Below are positions 58,134-64,000 of a stretch of DNA of 64,000 nucleotides, one piece after another; position 1 is the stretch's first letter, and every line of letters begins with the position of its first letter. The notes under the pieces are model-generated. The model had not been told where the DNA came from, did not search any database, and saw only the letters and a list, made by a program, of their open reading frames with translations. Made by a program: the position numbers and the translations under genes. This DNA comes from Chrysoperla carnea (lineage: Eukaryota; Arthropoda; Insecta; Neuroptera; Chrysopidae), in assembly GCF_905475395.1 (NCBI RefSeq), contig NC_058338.1, positions 92,737,435 to 92,801,434 on the forward strand, in the 5' to 3' direction.

Positions 58134-60072
58134 TTAACGCACAAATAAATGATTAGTTGCATCAAATAACTTACTCAAAGTCATGTTAAAAGTTAAATTC
58201 GAATCAACTTTCTCAATTTTTGGATCAATCATTCGCTCATAGGCCGTTATAATACTGAAATAGAAAAAATAAAAATAACATTTAAATAAACTTAAAATTT
58301 TAAAATACTTAACAATAATAAGCACCATTTTCACATTCCAAACCGTATTGTTCGGTTAACTAAAATTTTTAAATATTCGAAAAAATGTAAACCAAGAATT
58401 TCTCAAAACTCAGAATATAAAATATTTAATTCATAATACACTTGCTGTTAAAATTAGAAGATGATTTACCATGCCATACATGAGATATTAGCAATTAAAA
58501 GTGACGCAATTTGTACGTGTACATGGGAGAAGTGTATAAAAATACACAAATTTACAAATATTATATTTATTTACCAATGAATGACGTCCACCATCTCTAT
58601 GAAAAACTAATATAATGTAGAATACTATATTTAGAAAATATATAAATAAAAATAAAAATTATTTACCATATAGTTTCGATAAAAAACTTAAATAAATAAC
58701 TCGTTTTAGCGATAATTTTTGTGGAAAGCATATAAAAACTAATGGTAAAGGTATATGTCAAAGTATGTGTGTGTATACGTATAGAATTTATAATAGTGAG
58801 TAACTACAGTCTTTTGAAAATAATATATGGTATATGTATAATAGTCATAGCACAGTCAATGCACTGAATGATAGTATTAGTCCAAAACTTTTTGACTGGA
58901 CGGTCGCGGAGGAACTACCTTAAAACAACTCAACTGATTTTTTCGTTGAATCAAAAGGCAAAACGTACCTACTTTATTATACATTTTAATGTGCTGTACT
59001 TTTTTATATGTGTATGGTTTGTGCGTATGGTTAACAGGATTGTAAACACACATTTCCGTTAAATATTATGTATCTATGGACGTTATAAACTAAAGTTCTT
59101 TTTTCTATCGCTATCGCTATTTAAAAACAATATATAATGTAGGATGGTACTTGGTGATGCCTCTAAGAACGATTGTGAAAAAGTGAGAACAAGTCAACTA
59201 TGTTTACTTTTTACGAAAGTCTGCATTCGTTTTGATCAAAGATTCTTGATCGGTACAAGTTGGACGTCTTGATATTCTTTCTAAACGATTTTCTTCATTT
59301 ACATCCAAGTATATAACCAGATCAGGTTTAAGTAAATCAGTTGGCCACTTATAAATCTCATCTTCGATTGGGGGCAATTCCATTTCTTTTCTATGCACTG
59401 CTTCTGCTAAAAAATAAGCTCCAGTAGAATGCCAATATCTAGATAGAAAAATATTTTTAAAAAATGCAAAAAATTTAAACTTTTATTTTATTACCTATCC
59501 AATATAACAGGAGATCGAGTTGTCATTACACGAATGTCTTCGGCAGCAATGTAATTTCCCAATGAATAAAATGCAGTACGGAGAATTGTATCTTCGAGTG
59601 AAGATCGTAAATGACCAATGGATTTGGGTGGTGTACATATTAATTCAGCTCCACGTTTTTTCGATAAAGCTCTTGATAGAGTAGTTTTTCCTATTTTTAA
59701 CATAGTATTAGTTAAATAAGAATGCAAAATATTAAAATTAATTATACTAACCGCACCCATCTAAACCTTCGAAGACAATTAATGGAAATTTTTTTGATTC
59801 AGCAGCATTTCCTAGCTCCTTTTTTGATTGATATATGTTTAACAACTCAACAACATTTGAATTATCCTATATAAATAGCTTTTCAATGACTAGAAACTTT
59901 ATTCCTCAAGATAAAATAAAAGGGTCGAAATTTTATAACTTACTTTGTGACAATTTAACACCTTCATTATGGATTCGAGCGATTTAAACAATATTGGATT
60001 ATTTCCTTCCATAATGGTATTATAACAAAATGATCTTGCAAATAAATATTTTATTTTTGTTGTCTTGAGCAT
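58134..60072 (-). CDS. CMPK2: CMPK2/thymidylate kinase-like nucleotide kinase, copy 1
   Basis: Five exons with GT..AG borders and matching phase: 60072-59944, 59866-59752, 59690-59495, 59438-59208, 58254-58134. They give 263 residues. Family marks are the P-loop EGLDGCGKTT (76-85), RTAFYSLGNYIAAE, LDRYWHSTG with the DR-Y/W motif (145-153), YKWPTDLLKPDLVIYLDV (176-193) and the LID region RISRRPTCTD (201-210). The plan and motifs recall the C-terminal kinase domain of mitochondrial UMP-CMP kinase 2, a thymidylate-kinase-fold enzyme that moves phosphate from ATP to dUMP/dCMP/CMP/UMP. Vertebrate CMPK2 is longer at the N-terminus. The Met at 60072 gives a Lys-rich start (MLKTTKIKYLFARSFCYNT) that could be a mitochondrial presequence; the shared Met of MEGNNP is an alternative. 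The 953-base last intron is much longer than in copy 2. Confidence 0.9.
58256..59207. other. expanded last intron of kinase copy 1
   Basis: Holds about 700-800 bases absent from the same intron of copy 2 (62141-62378). The extra part is AT-rich, has no open frame I recognise and no clear terminal repeats. Confidence 0.55.
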
Positions 60073-61076
60073 TTCTTATTTCACTTTTTGATAACTCTGC
60101 ATTATTGTAATTACAAGTCGGTTGGGTTGAATTTGTCGTCATAGAGGACTTCATTGGGTTCTCAAGTTTCTAGCCCTTGCCTTAAAAAATGGGACACTAT
60201 TACAGAACCCGGAGATATTTAATATTAAATTTAAAGTAAAATTAAATAACATTAAAATTTGTATCTAATAACAGCTAGTATAATTGGTTAGCAGCAGAGA
60301 ATATTGTAGTCTCTGGTTAGCAATCACAAGATGATACTGTCGTGAGACGCTCGTCACACTCTAAAAAAAAGCTTTTTTGACATTCGCGGTCTAATTTATA
60401 ATAATATTTTGAAATTGATTAAAACCAAAGAAATTAGTAAGTAAGTTTTCCATTGAAAATTGTTAGTAAGTTTTCCATTAAACAGTAGTTTGATGTGTCA
60501 TATTTAGTTTGTTAATTTTTGCAAACTTTCCACAAATAAGTTAACCCTGCTTTAAAAGCGAAAATGTTTGTATTACATGCTCTTTATTTAAGTTTTAAAA
60601 ATTTATAAATTCTGATGACTAAAATATAAAATAGCGCAAAATAAATTAGCCTTTAAATTAAATGTCTAAATAATTAAGCTTGAATGATCAAAACTTATAT
60701 GAATCGTGATGGAACAAACCAATTTATACATACAAAATCCATAGTAGACCATGACGAAAGGTAGATTTTTGAAACAATCTTTTATGTTTTTTGTTTAAAA
60801 AAAAACTTGATTATTATTTTTATAATTAAGTTTATGAAAAATTGAAATTTTATATAGATATTTTGATGTTTGTTTAGTTTCCACCATATTAATTTTCATT
60901 TGTCATTTCATTTTAATCACTCGTGATAAGTAAAGATTAAAAGTAGCATAAGTACCTACACTCTCCTATATAGTTTTTCTATGCACTCTACGATTATAAA
61001 CGACATTTTATATCCCAAATTACACATGATTGATATTAATTTTTGAGCTGATATCTGCGTATAGACCTACAATTTT
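60073..61076. other. upstream flank of kinase copy 1
   Basis: Shares blocks with 63260-64000 ('tttgttaatttttgcaaact', 'accctgctttaa', 'aagcttgaatga'), so the promoter region was part of the duplication. No core promoter is evident. Confidence 0.5.
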
Positions 61077-61622
61077 TATACCATGCATATATGTAATATA
61101 CAAGGTATACTAAGTTTAGTCCCAAGTTTGTAACGCTTAAAAATATTGATGCTACCAACAAAATTTTGGTATAGGTGTTCATAGAATCACCTAATTAGTC
61201 CATTTCCGGCTGTCCGTCCGTCTGTGGGCACGATAACTCAAAAACGAAAAAAGATATCAAGCTGAAATTTTTACAGCGTATACTCAGGACGTAAAAAGTG
61301 AGGTCGAGTTCGTAAATGAGCATCATAGGACAATTGGGTCTTGACCGATGGGTCCGTAGGACCCATCTTGTAAACCGTTAAAGATAGAACAAAAGTTTAA
61401 ATGTAAAAAATATTCCTTATAAAAAAAACAACCAACTTTTTTTTGAAATATTTTTTCGTAAACATCACTGTTTACCCGTGAGGGCGCAAATTAGGCGTAA
61501 ATTGTATAGTATGTAATATATAAATTGTATATGTATGTGCAATGTGATAAAGTAATCAACACTATTTATGCATGGTATTTCAACAATTAGCTCAGTCAGT
61601 TGTTTGTTTTTACTTGTTTTTC
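61077..61622 (-). repeat. family A repeat, copy 9
   Basis: Reverse-orientation copy from TATACCATGCATATATGTAA to TTTACTTGTTTTT. It has GGGTCCGTAGGACCC intact, with an 11-base local variation before it. It lies between the two kinase duplication units. Confidence 0.8.
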
Positions 61623-62019
61623 AATAAAATCAATCAACAAAAAATTACTTGTTTCTTGGTTTTCGTATAAAAGAAACAGTTAAATTCACTCAATTTTTCT
61701 GTAAAATATTTCTTTCCAGCTTATATTTCTAAGCTCATTTTTACAATATGACGCTTGATATATCACTTTGTTTTCTGCTTCAAAACACATAAACATGCAA
61801 AACAATAGACGAGTTTCAAATTAATTTATAAAAGTATCAAGTTTGATTTCCTGACTTTAAGTTAATATAAAGGTACAAAATACAACAACATAATGAAATA
61901 CTAGAAATATTTTATTTTGAAATTAATGTTTTATAATATTTTTTTACATTATCTTACTAATAGCTTTGTATAAAAATATTTAAACGTCGTTAGGACGCAA
62001 CGTAATTTATAAATATATT

Positions 62020-63248
62020 TTAACGCACAAATAAATGATTAGTTGCATCAAATAACTTACTCAAAGTCATATTAAAAGTTAAATTCGAATCAACTTTCTC
62101 AATTTTTGGATCAATCATTCGCTCATAGGCCGTTATAATACTGAAATTGAAAAAATTAAAATAACAATTAAATAAACTTAAAATTTTAAAATATTAAACA
62201 ATAATAATGCCCTTTTTCACATTCTCAGTTAGATTGCAAACCGTATTCACCTGCAGTTTAATATTTATATATATAATATCTATCGTATGGACATAGCTTT
62301 AGGCTGGTAATCAAAGGTGATGCGTCTAATAGCGATTGTAAAAAACTGAGAAAGTGAGAACAAGTCAACTATGTTTACTTTTTACGAAAGTCTGCATTCG
62401 TTTTGATCAAAGATTCTTGATCGGTACAAGTTGGACGTCTTGATATTCTTTCTAAACGATTTTCTTCACTTACATCCAAGTATATAACCAGATCAGGTTT
62501 AAGTAAATCAGTTGGCCACTTATAAACCTCATCATCGATTGGGGGCAATTCAATTTCTTTGTTATGTACTGCTTGAGCTAATGCAAAAGCTCCAGTAGAA
62601 TGCCAATATCTAGATAGAAAAATATTTAAAAAAATGCAAAAAAATTAAACTCTTATTTTCACCTATCCAACATAACAGGAGATCGAGCTGTAATTACACG
62701 AATCTCTTCGGCAGCAATGTAATTCCCCAATGAATAAAATGCAGTACGAAGAGTTGCATCATCGAATGAAGATCGTAAATGATCAATAGATTTGGGTGGA
62801 GTACACATTAATTCAGCTCCACGTTTTTTCGATAAAGCTCTTGATAGAGTAGTTTTTCCTATTTTTAACATAGTATTTGTTAAATAAGAATGTAGAATTG
62901 CGAAATTAATTATACTAACCGCACCCATCCAAGCCTTCGAGGACAATAAATGGGAATTTTTTGGATTCAGCAGCATTGCCTAGCTCCTTTTTTGATTGAT
63001 ATATGTTTAACAACTCGACAACATTTGAATTGTCCTGTAAAAATAGCTTTTCAATGACTAGAAATTCATTCTCCAAATAAAATAAAATGAAGTGTCCAAA
63101 TTTTATCACTTACTTTGTGGCAATTTAACACATTCATTATGGATTCGAGCGATTTAAACAATATTGGATTATTTCCTTCCATAATGGTATTATAACAAAA
63201 TGGCCTTGCAAATACTGAAACTAAAACAAAAATTTTTTTAGTAACCAT
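62020..63248 (-). CDS. CMPK2: CMPK2/thymidylate kinase-like nucleotide kinase, copy 2
   Basis: Five exons at the same borders as copy 1: 63248-63114, 63034-62920, 62858-62663, 62609-62379, 62140-62020, giving 265 residues. The P-loop EGLDGCGKTT, LDRYWHSTG, YKWPTDLLKPDL and RISRRPTCTD are all intact, so it looks functional. Against copy 1, exon 5 codes identical protein and the last part of exon 4 is nearly identical. Exon 3 differs at about 10 of 66 positions and the first part of exon 4 at about 8 (for example GAFALAQAVHNKEIE versus GAYFLAEAVHRKEME). The first 13 residues (MVTKKIFVLVSVF) differ from those of copy 1. The bases TTTTAGTTTCAG just inside this start look like a splice acceptor, so the true first exon may lie further upstream, or translation may start at the shared MEGNNP Met. 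Confidence 0.9.
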
Positions 63249-64000
63249 AAAAATTAAACAAATTAAAAGGAAAATTTTGTAAGAAAGGAAATTTACAGAA
63301 TTGTATGAAACACCGTCACTAACCTTCGCTCAAATAATCTGGACTAATGAAATTTCATTCTTTCAACGTGATGTCATTTTTTTTTAAGTCATCTAAGCAT
63401 AAATAGTTCTGATACAATATTCCCCCTTTTATAAAATTTGTAAATATGTAAATGATCCAAAATTATAACATAAAAATAAATAAAATCCCTACAGTATTCG
63501 TGAAGATAACGAAAGTCGCTAGAATGTTTCAAACGCAAACTCTAGCTCAGCTGATTATAAAATAATAGGTTTGTTCTTATTGAAAAAAAAAAAAGTTTGT
63601 TTCACATTCGCGGTGTAATTTATAAATAATGTTTGAAATTTATTAAAACCAGAGAAATAAGTTCGTAAGTTTTCGATTAAAATTTATTCAAACAATAGTT
63701 TGATGTATCTTTATATTTACTTTGTTAATTTTTGCAAACTTTCCATAAATAACTTGACCCTGCTTTAAGAGCGAGAATGTTTATTCGACATGCTATGCTC
63801 TTTAATAAAGTTTTAAAAATGTACTAATGATGATGACTTCGCAAAATAAATTAGCCTGCATTAATTAAATGTTAAAATAATTAAGCTTGGATGATTAAAA
63901 CTTATATGAATCGTGATGGAACAAACCAATTTATACATACAAAATCCATAGTAAACCATGATGAAATGTAGATTTTTTTAGAACAATCTTTTATGTTTTT
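63249..64000. other. upstream flank of kinase copy 2
   Basis: Parallel to 60073-60800. AT-rich, no separate gene seen before the window end. Confidence 0.5.

Larger units (their letters stand above)
57800..60800. repeat. tandem segmental duplication, unit 1
   Basis: Begins near 57809 (AAACATGCAAACAAATAGACG, matching 61790 on) and extends past the kinase gene to at least 60775 ('gatggaacaaaccaatttat', 'acaaaatccatagta', matching 63915 on). The two units differ in spacing mainly because unit 1 has about 700-800 extra bases in the last intron of the kinase gene. Confidence 0.85.
61790..64000. repeat. tandem segmental duplication, unit 2
   Basis: The second unit starts near 61790 and still matches unit 1 at the last bases of the window (the 60775-60800 region), so it continues beyond the edge. 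A further copy could follow. Confidence 0.85.

Noticed and set aside
58868-59062. 64-codon plus-strand frame in the expanded intron of kinase copy 1
   Set aside because: No recognisable motif and absent from the matching intron of copy 2.
47818-63248. An immune gene cluster made of DM9 and CMPK2-like genes
   Set aside because: Adjacency alone in a repeat-rich eukaryotic region is weak evidence, and nothing in the sequence shows co-regulation.

Overview
The window is eukaryotic, strongly AT-rich and dominated by interspersed repeats. Its genes have short exons with clean GT..AG introns. It most likely comes from an insect or another arthropod. That rests on the gene content (antigen-5-like CAP protein, DM9-repeat proteins, V-ATPase subunit e, a CMPK2-like kinase) and on the mix of mariner, hAT, pogo-like, Helitron-like, non-LTR and foldback elements. 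The order cannot be fixed from sequence alone. There is no sign of prokaryotic gene organisation, CRISPR or rRNA, and the only tRNA-like sequence is part of a SINE.

Layout. 2.9-3.7 kb: one intronless secreted CAP/antigen-5-like gene (minus). 3.7-29.7 kb: a gene-poor repeat landscape holding several copies of a ~0.55-0.65 kb repeat (called family A here), foldback elements, a deleted mariner, a pogo-like element with a PHD-finger remnant, a hAT derivative with an exact 8-bp target duplication, a Helitron-like element, a tRNA-type SINE and non-LTR fragments. 29.7-33.8 kb: a five-exon minus-strand gene for a sperm-tail/ciliary PGPG-repeat protein resembling lymphocyte expansion molecule (CIMAP2/LEXM). 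34.9-36.3 kb: a 1.4 kb foldback element. 37.2-39.2 kb: a four-exon minus-strand gene for V-ATPase subunit e. 39.9-47.3 kb: hAT relics and a nested stack of at least three insertions, including a near-perfect ~215-bp-arm palindrome. 47.8-57.1 kb: two DM9 units on the plus strand. The first has symmetrical cassette exons coding a Pro/His/Cys-rich N-terminal region, and these exons arose by local duplication. 58.1-63.2 kb: two tandem intact five-exon CMPK2/thymidylate-kinase-like genes on the minus strand, inside a larger tandem duplication that runs to the window end.

How the genes relate. No operon-like linkage is expected. DM9 proteins are usually cytosolic or secreted mannose-binding lectins, CAP proteins are secreted, and CMPK2 makes nucleotides in mitochondria and is linked to innate immunity in vertebrates. 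A shared immune role for these neighbours is only a guess. The best-supported unusual features are the DM9 locus (triplicated cassette exon with one decayed copy, and a second DM9 unit with no clear start of its own), the CMPK2-like tandem pair with uneven divergence, and family A, which has a conserved GGGTCC/GGACCC hairpin. No clearly new biological system is evident.

Exon boundaries were worked out by hand from splice signals, reading phase and remembered family similarity. No database search was run.
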